Under the pieces are notes generated by a model. It searched no databases. It was not told the DNA's origin and saw only the letters and a list, made by a program, of their open reading frames with translations. A stretch of 64,000 nt of DNA, taken from assembly GCA_947683425.1 (NCBI GenBank), contig CANTUQ010000035.1, forward strand, positions 3,209,001 to 3,273,000, written 5' to 3'. The stretch's first letter is position 1. Each line of letters opens with the position of its first letter. This document shows, piece by piece, positions 50,317 through 61,162 of this stretch. Made by a program: the position numbers and the translations under genes. This DNA comes from Excoecaria cochinchinensis. Lineage: Eukaryota > Streptophyta > Magnoliopsida > Malpighiales > Euphorbiaceae.

Positions 50317-50346
<30 letters not shown>
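50317..50346. repeat. (AG)n microsatellite in LTR I
   Basis: Pure GA run. On the minus strand it lies in the CT-rich part where transcripts of such LTRs often start; the role is not shown. Confidence 0.9.
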
Positions 50347-50349
<3 letters not shown>

Positions 50350-50991
50350 CTGAACCACACTCACCTCTCCACCCCCTAAACATTTGCATGCATAAATGGA
50401 GGTGGCATCCTCACAATGAGCCACACGGAACCCACTTCAGAAAATCTGCCTCCACCAACTATTTTCTTACTTTATTTTATTCTTAAATAATCTTCCATTA
50501 AACTAATTAATCAACCTTTAACTCATGCTCATTACAACCATATATAATTACCATTTATTCCCTTAACTATTCTTCTTTCATTCAATTAAGTCCCAAAACT
50601 CACATTAAATTCACACACACATGCCAATTTAAGTTAATTCTTTTAGGGTACAAGTCCGGCCATGACACCCCCACCGTCGCCCCCGTTGGAAGAGCGCCGG
50701 CGGACGCGCTACCCGACGCTCACTCACTACGAACGAACATACATGCACTAAGCGGAAGCATTCACTAACAGTTATAACAGAAAACCATTCTTCATATAAC
50801 TTAAAATTTCTTTATAAACAAAATCCAAAAATATTACATCTTAAATCCTTTACAAAACTTTCAGAAGCCACATTACAAAAAGAATAATACATACAAAAAG
50901 AATTACAGGAGAAGATAACAAAAATAACTCTACTCCTAAGTGGCCGACCTGCAGATGTGCACACGAGCAAGCTCCCAAAACCTGTCACCTA

Positions 50992-51028
50992 CACGGGACA
51001 AGAACCCGTGCTAAGCGATAACGCTTAG
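50992..51028 (-). other. Double stem-loop of J (left LTR)
   Basis: CACGGGACAAGAACCCGTG followed directly by CTAAGCGATAACGCTTAG. Same in the right LTR at 54889-54925. Confidence 0.85.
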
Positions 51029-51647
51029 TGGGGAGGAACAAACACAACAGAACACTATACAAGACTATCATGCATTAACATACAGAATTCACTAAGTACC
51101 AGAGGACAGAAGTATGTATATACATTAATAATCGCTATATGAAATCAAAATGCATGAAGCAATTGCCATAATCAAGATCACTTAAAAAGCAAAACACTTC
51201 ACTAAACCAATACCAGACACTTCACACACTAGCCTGAATTTCACTAGTAGAGGATACGAGAACACGGCACGGGAGACCGAAGCCTCAAAAATAATTTTAA
51301 TACCCGAAGGTAGCGCGGAAGACCGGAGTCTCAAAACATTTTATTACTACACGAAAAATGCCCATCTCGGAGGTCGACCGCTTCGCCCAAACGGGGCGGA
51401 CACGGGCAGCTGCACTCACAAACCCTTCTTAAGCATGCTTAATTATCCACTACCTTGACACTTCAGGCTCGATAACTCACTCTCAATCACAACACTTACA
51501 ACACAAGTTTTAAATCAAACTTTAATATCATATTAATTCACTACAACAACACTAGTATCATAACGTCAACAAGACATAAACTCAAGAAACAGTGCAAAGT
51601 GAGACAAAAAAAATCACATTCAGAAAATAGGGCAGACCAGAAGGGCC

Positions 51648-51895
51648 TTTGTCACGATCGCAATAGGCATCGCGCTCGCGACAGAATGCAGGGTACCTCG
51701 TCGCGGGCTCGCACTGGGAGTCGCGCTCGCGACGACTCACGCTCGGCAGACCTACACAATCCGAGCTCTGTCGCGCTCGCGACAGAGACCAGTTCCTTCC
51801 TCCTCGCGCGCACGCTCGACAGTATGCTCGCGCGGAGGATCCAGCTATCGGGCTCTCTATCGCGCTCGTGACATAGTCGCGATCGCGACAGAGGG
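51648..51895. repeat. CG-rich palindrome cluster in J left LTR
   Basis: Palindromes such as CTGTCGCGCTCGCGACAG (about 51770-51787), GTCGCGATCGCGACAG (about 51869-51884) and GTCACGATCGC...GCGCTCGCGAC (51651-51682) crowd into 250 bp. The right LTR has a shorter, partly rearranged cluster at 55566-55820. Confidence 0.85.
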
Positions 51896-53143
51896 CTTCA
51901 CAGCCACAAGGGACCATTCCGCATTCTGTTGCACTTACGACATAACCCAAAATTTGCCCAAATCTGCACTTTCCCGCACTATTCACAATTCAACTTTCAA
52001 AACCACTCATTCAATCATGCATGCACACTTACCTCAGGAGTCGAATGCAACCCAAGACATATTATGCATCAATATACACTCAAATCACACTAATTTGCAC
52101 AAAAATTTACAAGTAAATCACTAAAACACACAAATCATGTTCTTTACTAACACTTGAAATTCTATTACCGAACTCACATACAAGTCACTAAAACTTAAAA
52201 TCATACCAAACCAATACTCTAGCTCAATCACACACATGCATTTACACATAAATCAACACTCAAAATTATCACGAACTAAAGCATAACAAAGAATGATCCA
52301 AGAAAAGAAGAACGGCAAAACACTCCCAAACACATTCAAATTAAAGCTCCCAAACCTGGAAATTGCAGCTTCAAACTGAGCCCCTCACGATTCCACTTTC
52401 TCTTTCCCTTTCTTCTTCCTACAATCCTCCGATTCTTGCACAAACCCAACCAAGAACATATAAATCAGACCCAAACTCCACAATCAAAATCAAAAAAAGA
52501 AGGATAAGGGGAAGAACCAAAACAACTAAAGAATTCGAGACCACTTACCTTCAAAACCCAGATCAGAAACTCAGAATTCCAACTCAAAGCTCAAGGAAAA
52601 CACAAGAGAAAGGTGATGAGAGCAGAAAACAGAAGCAAGAGAGAGAGGACGAGAAAAAGAAGAACAAGGGAGGAGGGGAGTAGCTTCCACGGGAAGCTTC
52701 ACAAAACAACCCTCCCTTGCCTCTCTCCTCCTTTTTCCATTTAATGCTCACCTACCCCAAGCCAAGTGTCACTGTCCTATAGGACCAACAAAACCCACTT
52801 TGACTTATTCCTTCAATGCACCATACACAACACACACACAAACATCTCTTACATAAATATCCACATCCTTATTGCCAAACCCATATTCCACCAAATCACT
52901 TCTCATAAAACACTTTACATACAAGGCACCATACACACAAACCACACTAGATTGCTACACAACAAACATCCTATTTCCATACACCACATGCACACCATAT
53001 AATTTCTCCTCTTAACATACTTAATTAATTTCTTTGCTATTAAAATCCTTATTATCAAATTTTTCTCTTACTCATATTACTGAAATGTCTTTAAATACCG
53101 ACTTACCACGCGATTCTGACCAGGCCCGTTTTGGGTTGTTACA

Positions 53144-53160
53144 ATCACTCCCCCTTAATA
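53144..53160 (-). promoter_or_regulatory. Polypurine tract of J
   Basis: Minus strand TATTAAGGGGGAGTGAT directly before the 3' LTR start TGTAACAACCC. Confidence 0.88.
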
Positions 53161-53232
53161 AATTTCCTCGAAATTTCCTCGCTAGCCACTTATATCCAAA
53201 CAACCCAAAACTCAAACCGAAATTAACAAAAG

Positions 53233-54428
53233 CTAATAACATAACTTACCGAAAGGTCCTGCTCGCTCCACTGCATCCTCTCCTAGCATTGCATACACTC
53301 TCGGGTGCACATACACTTCTTCAGCTGGCGGCTTTTGCACTGTCTCCGACGGTGCCTGAGAAGGATGTCCACTGCCTCTTCCACTTTGATTTCCTCTCGC
53401 TCTCTGACCACTTGCTCTACTCTTAGGTTGATCCTGAAGCTCTCTTCGATCCGGGCAGTTAGCTACCATATGCTATTGACTTCCACATCTGAAGCACGCT
53501 CCAGAGATCCTTCTGCACTCGCCCCAATAGCGCTTATGGCAATGCTCACACTCTGGGATCACACTTCCCTTACTAGAGGGTGGCGCTACACTACCGACTT
53601 CCAAATGTACCGGAACCGAACTCTTCACACCTTGACCACTCTGAGCTCCTCTCGACTTCTTACCACTTCTATAGTCACTATCCGGTGTTTTCCTCTTGTG
53701 CTCGATCTTTTGTTTGATCAACTCGGAATCCTTTAACTTGATTGCCGCTGCCACTAGCTGATAATACCCCACTGGTTGCATGACTGACATTGCAGATAAA
53801 GGACCTCTGATTACCTCATGCAATCCCTCTTGAAAGTGCCTACATCTAAACTCATCCGTCAGCAATGGCTCCGGCACATACTTGCTCAACCGACTGAATT
53901 CCTTCTATACTCACTCACAGTCATGCCCTGCTGCTTCAGACTAATGAACTCTCTCCACTTGGCTTCTCGATATGCCTTCGTCACATACTTCTGCTCAAAT
54001 TCTTGCTTGAAGAACTCCCAATTCAACTCGGCTGGTAGCTGAGGATTTCGAAGCACGAGTTCCCACCAATCATACGCGGATCCTTGTAGCAACGACACTG
54101 CACAAAGCACCCTCTGATCTGCAGGACATCTAATCTCTTGGAAAATCCAGCCTACCCTCTTAAGCCAAAACTCGGCCACATCAGATTGGTCCAAAGAAGT
54201 CCCATGAAAGTCTTCTGCTCCTCTCTTTCTTAATAACTCAGTCGGAGCCTTAGGAGCAGTCAACCTCTCTACCAACTGAAGCAAACCTTGCACTAGGACC
54301 TGATTCTCATGACCTAAACCCATACCAGGAATCTCTTCTTGCTGACGCTGCGGAGCAGGTTGCTCACCTCTCACTACACTCGCACTACCAGCCATCTCAC
54401 CCACGTTCTCACTTGGATCAGACTCCAT
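53233..54428 (-). pseudogene. gag of element J (frameshift and one stop), no pol after it
   Basis: About 398 codons from the ATG at 54428. Residues 1-70 are low-complexity and Q/P-rich; then VAEFWLKRVGWIFQEIRC, GSAYDWWELVLRNPQ and WREFISLKQQGMTVSEY form a Retrotrans_gag domain like that of Del/Tekay-type gypsy elements. A frame change near 53888 leads to a second frame from SKYVPEPLLTDEFRC to the zinc knuckle. The knuckle (CFRCGS...HMVANC) is cut by TAG at 53470-53472. The frame ends at 53233 near VYAML, where protease would begin in autonomous relatives, and only 73 bp later the polypurine tract follows. The protein would bind and package RNA; trans-supply of pol is inferred. Confidence 0.87.
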
Positions 54429-54540
54429 CTAGACACTACACAAGACAAGACACATCTGCATTAGGCCACGACACAAAACTGACTCTTATGGAAAGACTCG
54501 ACACATAACAAATAGAGGCAACCAGAACCGCCTAAACTGC

Positions 54541-54552
54541 GCTCTGATACCA
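54541..54552 (-). promoter_or_regulatory. Primer-binding site of J (tRNA-Met)
   Basis: Minus strand TGGTATCAGAGC, five bases from the LTR end. Confidence 0.92.
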
Positions 54553-54888
54553 CAAACTGTAACACCCCCACCATCGCCCCCGTTGGAAGAGTGCCGGCGG
54601 ACGCGCTAACCGACGCTCACTCACTACGAATGAACATACATGCACTAAGCGGAAGCATTCACTAACAGTAATAATAGAAAACCATTCTTCATATAATTTA
54701 AAATTTCTTTATAAACAAAATCCAAAAATATTACATCTTAAATCCTTTACAAAACTTCCAGAAGCCACATTACAAAAAGAATAATACATATAAAAAGAAT
54801 TACAGGAGAAGATAACAAAAATAACTCTACTCCTAAGTGGCCGACCTGCAGATGTGCACACGAGCAAGCTCCCAAAACCTGTCACCTA

Positions 54889-54925
54889 CACGGGACAAGA
54901 ACCCGTGCTAAGCGATAACGCTTAG
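54889..54925 (-). other. Double stem-loop of J (right LTR)
   Basis: Identical to the left copy, about 330-370 bp from the LTR 3' end. Confidence 0.85.
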
Positions 54926-55565
54926 TGGGGAGGAACAAACACAGCAGAACACTATACAAGACTATCATGCATTAACATACAGAATTTACTAAGTACCAGA
55001 GGACAGAAGTATGTATATACATTAATAATCGCTATATGAAATCAGAATGCATGAAGCAATTGCCATAATCAAGATCACGCAATAAGCAAAACACTTCACT
55101 GAACCAATACCAGATACTTCACACATTAGCCTGAATTTCACTGGTGGAGGATATGGGAACACGACACGGGAGACCGAAGCCTCAAAAACAATTTTAATAC
55201 CCGAAGGTAGCGCGGAAGATCAGAGTCTCAAAATATTTTATCACTACACGGAAAATGCCCATCTCGGAGGTCGATCGCTTCGCCCAAACGGGGCGGACAC
55301 GGGCAGCTGCACTCAAAACCCTTCTTAAGCATGCTTAATTATCCACTACCTTGACACTTCAGGCTCGACAACTCACTCTCAATCACAACACTTACAACAC
55401 AAGTTTTAAATCAAACTTTAATATCATATTAATTCACTACAACGACACTAGTATCATAACATCAATAAGACATAAACTCAATCATGTACCATGTAATAGT
55501 GAGAAACCGTGAAAAGTGAGACAAAAGAATCACGTTCAGAAATTAGGGCAGAAAGGAAAGGCCTC

Positions 55566-55820
55566 TGTCGCGATCGCGACAGAATGCAGGGTACCTCGTT
55601 GCGAGCTTGCACTAGGAGTCGCGCTCGCGACGACGCACGCTCGACAGACCTACACAATCCGAGCGCGATAGAGACCAGTTCCTTCCTCCTCGCGCGCACG
55701 CTCGACAGTATGCTCGCGCGGAGGATCCGGCTACCAGGCTCTCTATCGCGCTCACAACATAGTGCTTCACAGCCACAAGGGACCATTCGGCATTCTGTCG
55801 CGCTCGCGACAGAACCCAGA
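55566..55820. repeat. CG-rich palindrome cluster in J right LTR
   Basis: GTCGCGATCGCGACAG at about 55567-55582 and CTGTCGCGCTCGCGACAG at about 55796-55813 remain. Several units of the left copy are missing, so one LTR has lost or gained units since insertion. Confidence 0.8.
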
Positions 55821-57024
55821 ATTTGCCCAAATCTGCACTTTCCCGCACTATTCACAATTCAACTTTAAAAACCACTCATTCAATCATGCATGCACACTTA
55901 CCTCAGGAGTGGAGCGCAACCCAAGACACATTATGCATCAATATACACTCAAATCACACTAATTTGCACAAGAATTTACAAGTAAATCACTAAAACACAC
56001 AAATCATGTTCTTCACTAACACTTGAAATTCTATTACCGAACTCACATAAAAGTCACTAAAACTTAAAATCATACCAAACCAATACTCTAGCTCAATCAC
56101 ACACATGCATTTACACATAAATCAACACTCAAAATTATCACGAATTAAAGCATAACAAAGAATGATCCAAGAAAAGAACAACAACAAAACACTCCTAAAC
56201 ACATTCAAATTAAAGCTCCCAAACCTGGAAATTGCAGCTTCAAACCGAGCCCCTCACGATTCCACTTTCTCTTTCCCTTTCTTCTTCCTACAATCCTGCG
56301 ATTCTTGCACAAACCCAACCAAGAACATATAAATCAGACCCAAACTCCACAATCAAAATCAAAAAAAGAAGGAGAAGGGGAAGAACCGAAACAACTAAAG
56401 AATTCGAGACCACTTACCTTCAAAACCCAGATCAAAAACTCATAATTCCAACTCAAAGCTCAAGGAAAACACAAGAGAAAGGAGATGAGAGCAGAAAATA
56501 GAAGCAAGAGAGAGAAAGGACGAGAAAAAGAAGAACAAGGGAGGAGGGGAGTAGCTTCCACGGGAAGCTTCACAAAACAGCCCTCCCTTGCCTCTCTCCT
56601 CCTTTTTCCATTTAATGCTCACCTACCCCAAGCCAAATGTCACTCTCCTATAGGACCAACAAAACCCACTTTGACTTATTCCTTCAATGCACCATACACA
56701 ACACACACACATAAACATCTCTTACATAAATATCCACATCCTTGTTACCAAACCCATATTTTCCACCAAATCACTTCTCATAAAACACTTTACATACAAG
56801 GCACCATACACACAAACCACACTAGATTGCTACACAACAAACACCCTACTTCCATACACTACATGCACACCATATAATTTCTCCTCTTAACATACTTAAT
56901 TAATTTCTTTGCTATTAAAATCCTTATTATCAAATTTTCCTCTTACTGAAATTATTGAAATATCCTTAAATACCGACTTACCACACAGATTCTGACTAGG
57001 CTCTTTTTGGGTTGTTACAATTTC

Positions 57025-57539
57025 TCGGTCAGATAATTATTTATTAGTCCAATAACCCAATTTTTTAGTGTCACTAAAATTAAATCTTTTTCAATACCAA
57101 ATGATTCTACTTATCAATACAAGTACATTCATATTTTCATATCATTTTTCTGAGGTCCGTAGTTGAAGATATAGTCCAGTCAAACTCAGGTCAAAATTGG
57201 TCAAATCGGATTGAAAAAAACCTTTAGATGCCTATTTGAAGCTACAGACGGCCTGACCGTCCCTCATGATCGATGGTCTAGCCATCTGTCACCCCACAGA
57301 TGCCCGTCTGTCACTATAGACGCCCCAAAACCCCCTTTTTCCACTATTTTCCACTTTTCAAACCTCATTTGACCTCTGTTTAACCCCAAATTTCATATTT
57401 AGGCTCCCACTGACATACTCTATCCAATAGTCTAATAAAATATTTTTCTACTCTAAAAAGCACTATTCACCTTAGTGTCACTATTCACTATCAGAAAATA
57501 TTATTCACGGCTAACTAGTATTGGAGCCGTTATAACCCT
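57025..57539 (-). mobile_element. Fragment of older LTR (K), terminal part
   Basis: Ends GGAGCCGTTATA followed by ACCCTCCCCTG, on the minus strand a degraded polypurine tract next to a gypsy-type LTR start. Holds a small palindrome cluster at 57245-57330 (GACGG/CCGTC, GATGG/CCATC, ACAGA/TCTGT). It continues the sequence before J at 48117. Confidence 0.6.
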
Positions 57540-59061
57540 CCCCTGTTTTGTATATTTTGTGTGTTTTTCCTCCTAAAACACACCCGAACTTCATCGCAAG
57601 TTCCTAAAGTTTGTCTAACTCATGTCCAATATTAAGAAATGACTATATGAATGTTTGTCAATTGAAATTATATGTAAATGATGCTATGGCATAATAGTTT
57701 AATAAATGAATTAAATGTATACATGCTTTTTAGATATTTAACATGACATGGCATGCGATATTGACCATATATGATTGAATCACGATGAAATTCTTATAGT
57801 GTTACAAGTGAATATATATGAATAATAAATTAGTCGCCTACTTATATCCGAATTGTGGATAGATAGGCATGCCTATAAGGGTTAGTGTAATGACCCGATT
57901 TATACCCTAGTTGTATAATAGTCTAATTGTGTTAATTGGTTAAAGTTAATTTGAAGTTTGCTTAATTAAGGTCTTAAGTGTAAATGAGATGAGGACCCAA
58001 TTGAACAAATGGAATAACTTTAGGTGGCTAAATTGGACCTATTCATGTTTAAGTTAAAAAGGGAGTAGTTAACACTAATTGAGAGGGATTAAGCTAAGTG
58101 AGATCAAGGGAATTATGAGTGAATTTCTGGGTGGTAAGCTTAGGCTTTGCCAACCCACCTTAGGCATGCAATATAAAGCATTTTGAGGAGAGAGAAAATC
58201 AATTGCTGTATGTGGATCGGCTCACTCTTTCTTTTTATTCTCCTTTTTTATTTCTTTCTTCTTAAGTTAATCCATTTGCAATTCTGCTAGTTTGGGACAA
58301 GTAGTGTTGTGATGTGCTGTGTTTCTATCAAGACAAGGTAAGCGATTTAGTACTTGATCCTTTTTCTACTCCATTCTTTGATTTTGGTGATTGAGTGGTT
58401 ATTGATGCTTGGTATCCAATTCTAGAAAATGGACTTAAATTGTAGTTGATAAAACAAAGACAAACAAGGGGAAAGAGAAAGTGGTGGATCAAAGTTCTAA
58501 GTGAACTTATAAGGAACTAAGGAGAATAAGGTTTGGGAAACTTGCCGATTTTGTGTTTGTATTGTGATTTGATGGAATTTTTAATATTATTGATGGCATA
58601 TGTAAATTGAAATCAGTAGTATGTATGGATTGTGTTTGAACCCTAAGTTGTTTGGATACATGTAAATGGATGTGTAAATTATGAAAAAGTGTATTGTGTG
58701 AGTTTAAAGGGATGAGATCATTTGGATTGGATTTGTGTTTTTAAATGATACAGAAATAGGTTATGCGTTGAAAACTCTTAACTTTTAATTGTGGTTTAGA
58801 AAGATAAACAAAATTTGTAGAAAGCCATTCGAAGCATTTTATGATCTTTTGGCTATAACTTCTTAAATTATAATCCAATTATGTTGCAATTGGTGTTGTT
58901 GAACAACTAATAAGTAAGTGATCATATAGTTAGAAGGGTAAAATGGCTAAAAGTGACAATTAAATAGGGTTTAGAAGCATTGAAACTTGATATGAGAATT
59001 AGGTGTAGTTAGCAGAGTTGTGCTTGGTAAAACACAAATGTTTTTAGGCATTCTTGCATAG

Positions 59062-59395
59062 TTCACGGTGAAAACCAAATGATTGCCACCGTGAGGTATG
59101 CAAGTTTTGCATTCTATAGGGGGAATTTGGTATGTTATGGTGACAACCCATTCAATTGCCACCGTGAGATACCTTAAGTTGCATTCTACTCGGAAGATCT
59201 TTGTATATCATAGTGACAACCAAATTGATTGCCACCGTGAGATACTTGCAATTTATATTCTATTATGGAATCTTAGTATGTCACGGTCACAACCAAATGG
59301 TTATCACCGTGAGGTACCTTGAAGTGCTTTCTGTTTTGAGAATTAAGTCTATGTCACGGTCACAACCAAATGGTTGTCACCATGAGGTATCTATG
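59062..59395. repeat. Five-unit palindrome array in LTR L, 72-73-bp spacing
   Basis: Units start at 59062, 59134, 59207, 59280 and 59353 (intervals 72, 73, 73, 73). The clearest pairs GTCACGGTCACAACC with GGTTGTCACC.TGAG around AAAT. Linkers keep GCATTCTA, the complement of the linker word in LTR I. Confidence 0.9.
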
Positions 59396-59666
59396 TTTTG
59401 CTTATTGAACTTCAAAACTTTACCAAATGTTATATACATGTATGATCAATAATCTAATCAATTTTAACATCATTTTACGAGGATTATTATGTGCCAAACA
59501 TTATGATTAAATGAAATGAAATACATGGGACAGGTGAATGTTAGCCTTATTGATAAGCCATGTGTATGTGTAAGCTATATGTTATGCTATGAATGTTATA
59601 AAGCACAAATAATCGAACATTAACTGGACTTAATTATTTTTAGCCTGTGAGTTAAATGGTGTATAG

Positions 59667-59680
59667 ATAGGCATGCCTAT
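59667..59680. other. Palindrome ATAGGCATGCCTAT in LTR L
   Basis: Perfect, followed by AGGGTTTAAGTGCTGCAGCC, the complement of the block preceding it in C and D. Confidence 0.8.
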
Positions 59681-60105
59681 AGGGTTTAAGTGCTGCAGCC
59701 AAATGTGTCTGATTCCTCTGGAATCATCAATGCGAAATGAATCCATATTGGATTCCCTTATGCAAATATATTTATTATTATTGATTATTTTCGTACCATC
59801 GGGTACTATTGCAAAAGTGTTGTATCTACGGATACTGATGTGATTACTATACCTTTGGGTACTGATGCGATACCCGTTATCCGCATCTTTGAGTTGTAGG
59901 TAAGACTATAATAATAATTCTGTTAATAAACAGATAATATGAATCTTATGATATGTATTTATGGATATTCATGTGATGTGCATGCGAAGATTATGTGGCT
60001 TTGTGAACCAAAATGTGAATGCTCTACAATACTTTTTCACTGAATATATGCATATGTTGAATATGAAGCATGAAAGTTATTATGTTCCTTTAATTGTTAT
60101 AACAT

Positions 60106-60106
60106 G

Positions 60107-60149
<43 letters not shown>
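60106..60149. repeat. (TA)n microsatellite in LTR L
   Basis: TA run followed by GTATGTACGTATGTATGCATGC. Confidence 0.9.
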
Positions 60150-60155
<6 letters not shown>

Positions 60156-60204
60156 CGTATGTATGCATGCACTATGTTATTGTATATTGTATATTGTTTC
60201 CCCA

Positions 60205-60242
60205 CTAAGTGTTATCGCTTAGCACGGGATTTCTAATCCGTG
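60205..60242 (+). other. Double stem-loop of LTR L
   Basis: CTAAGTGTTATCGCTTAG then CACGGGATTTCTAATCCGTG, about 390-430 bp from the LTR 3' end. Confidence 0.8.
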
Positions 60243-60749
60243 TAGGTTCGGATGCGAAGTGATTTTTGAAAGACGATCCCGCATTAGCAACGGTCAACAC
60301 TAGGAGTGTTATAGTGTAGGTTTCGGGGTTTCAGTTAATGTATGATGAGCATGTTTGTATAATCTTTTGATAATATGAAGTATGTTATGTAATATTGATG
60401 AAAGTTATGTAATATCAACTTAATGGCATCTATAGTTATATATATGGGTATGTATGTTCGGACATGTGTTAATAAAGATATTCACTGCATAATAATGTAT
60501 GTAAAATGAAATTTAATAGTACAGGGTTTGGCATATGCGTGTTAAGAGTGATTTTGTGCATGTGGTTACTGTGTGATGACCGTTCTTGACTTCCTTATCT
60601 GAGCTAAACAGGTGGCCGGGATTGGGCGTTACAGTTAGTGTTTAAATGTATTATTGATTATTGAATGTTATTGTGATACCAATAATTATATTTAGCTTTA
60701 TGATAATTGCGACTTTGCAAAAAGTCAAATGCATTATTTTTCTCCCCAT

Positions 60750-60782
60750 TGAGCCTTCGCTCAGCACAGGTGTTTTCCCGTG
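60750..60782 (+). other. Diverged double stem-loop of LTR M
   Basis: TGAGC-CTTC-GCTCA then CACAGGTGTTTTCCCGTG. An A-T pair of the other LTRs has become G-C on both arms of the first stem. Confidence 0.75.
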
Positions 60783-61162
60783 TAGGTTCTTGAGTTTTTG
60801 GATGTGCTAGTGTTGAGTCCATTTGCAGGCAACTAAGATTAAAGCTTGAAGTCTTTTTTTTTTGATATATATGTATATGTATATTTTTGTAGTGAATAGT
60901 ATAATGGATGTGTAAAGGATGTTGTAATAGTATAATGTAAATATTTTAGAGTTTATATATGTATATGTTTGACTTGTTATTGAAATTATATTCATTGTTT
61001 AAGTAATTAAGCAATGTAAATTTCAATATAAAAAGCAATACTAATAATAGGGCTTATTAGTTGGATTAATGTGATATGGCTAAGATAATAATGTGAATAA
61101 AATTGAATAGTTGTGTGTAGCGCTCCTACATCCTCTAGGAGGTATTGGGGCGTTACAATTTG

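Larger units (their letters stand above)
48135..50667 (-). mobile_element. Solo LTR I inserted twelve bases into J
   Basis: TGTGACGCTCATTCC to GTCCGGCCATGACA, 2533 bp, flanked by CCTCC (48130-48134) and CCCCC (50668-50672), one change apart. Excising it restores the J LTR start TGTAACAC-CCCCC-ACC as in the right LTR. Holds all family modules: stem-loops (48481-48520), palindrome (48958-48971) and a five-unit palindrome array (49316-49642). Confidence 0.87.
50673..53143 (-). mobile_element. 3' LTR of J (main part)
   Basis: Continues the twelve bases at 48123-48134 and ends GGGTTGTTACA. Closely similar to 54558-57019 except for point and small length changes. Double stem-loop at 50992-51028, palindrome TTAAGCATGCTTAA at 51429, CG-rich palindromes at 51648-51895. 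Confidence 0.92.
48123..57019 (-). mobile_element. Gag-only gypsy element J (TR-GAG-like), complete ends
   Basis: TSD ATTTC at 48118-48122 and 57020-57024. The left LTR is 48123-48134 plus 50673-53143 (solo LTR I sits between), about 2483 bp; the right LTR is 54558-57019, 2462 bp. A tRNA-Met primer site, a gag gene and a polypurine tract lie in the 1414-bp interior; no protease, RT or integrase is present. From established knowledge, elements of this kind are called TR-GAG in plants. Confidence 0.9.
54558..57019 (-). mobile_element. 5' LTR of J (2462 bp)
   Basis: TGTAACACCCCCACCATCGC to GGGTTGTTACA. Differs from the 3' LTR mainly by scattered C/T changes and by the reorganised CG-rich cluster. 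Palindrome TTAAGCATGCTTAA at 55325. Small frames in it are not genes. Confidence 0.92.
57886..60633 (+). mobile_element. Solo LTR L inside the 5' LTR of M
   Basis: TGTAATGACCCGATTTATACC to GGGCGTTACA, 2748 bp, TSD GTTAG at 57881-57885 and 60634-60638. It lies in plus orientation, so all modules appear in reverse order relative to C, D, H, I and J: palindrome array (59062-59395), GCATGC palindrome (59667), short hairpins (59790-59880), TA run (60106-60149) and double stem-loop (60205-60242). No gene. Confidence 0.92.
57540..61157 (+). mobile_element. Truncated 5' LTR of M, carrying solo LTR L
   Basis: Contains the ATAGGCATGCCTAT palindrome (57863-57876), a diverged double stem-loop (60750-60782) and the LTR end GGGGCGTTACA at 61157. 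L is inserted nine bases after the palindrome. Confidence 0.88.

Noticed and set aside
48123..57019. Single chimeric element with three LTRs made by recombination of two families
   Set aside because: Moving the start of LTR I to 48135 gives proper TG...CA ends and a 5-bp duplication, and restores the J LTR start. Simple nested insertion explains everything.
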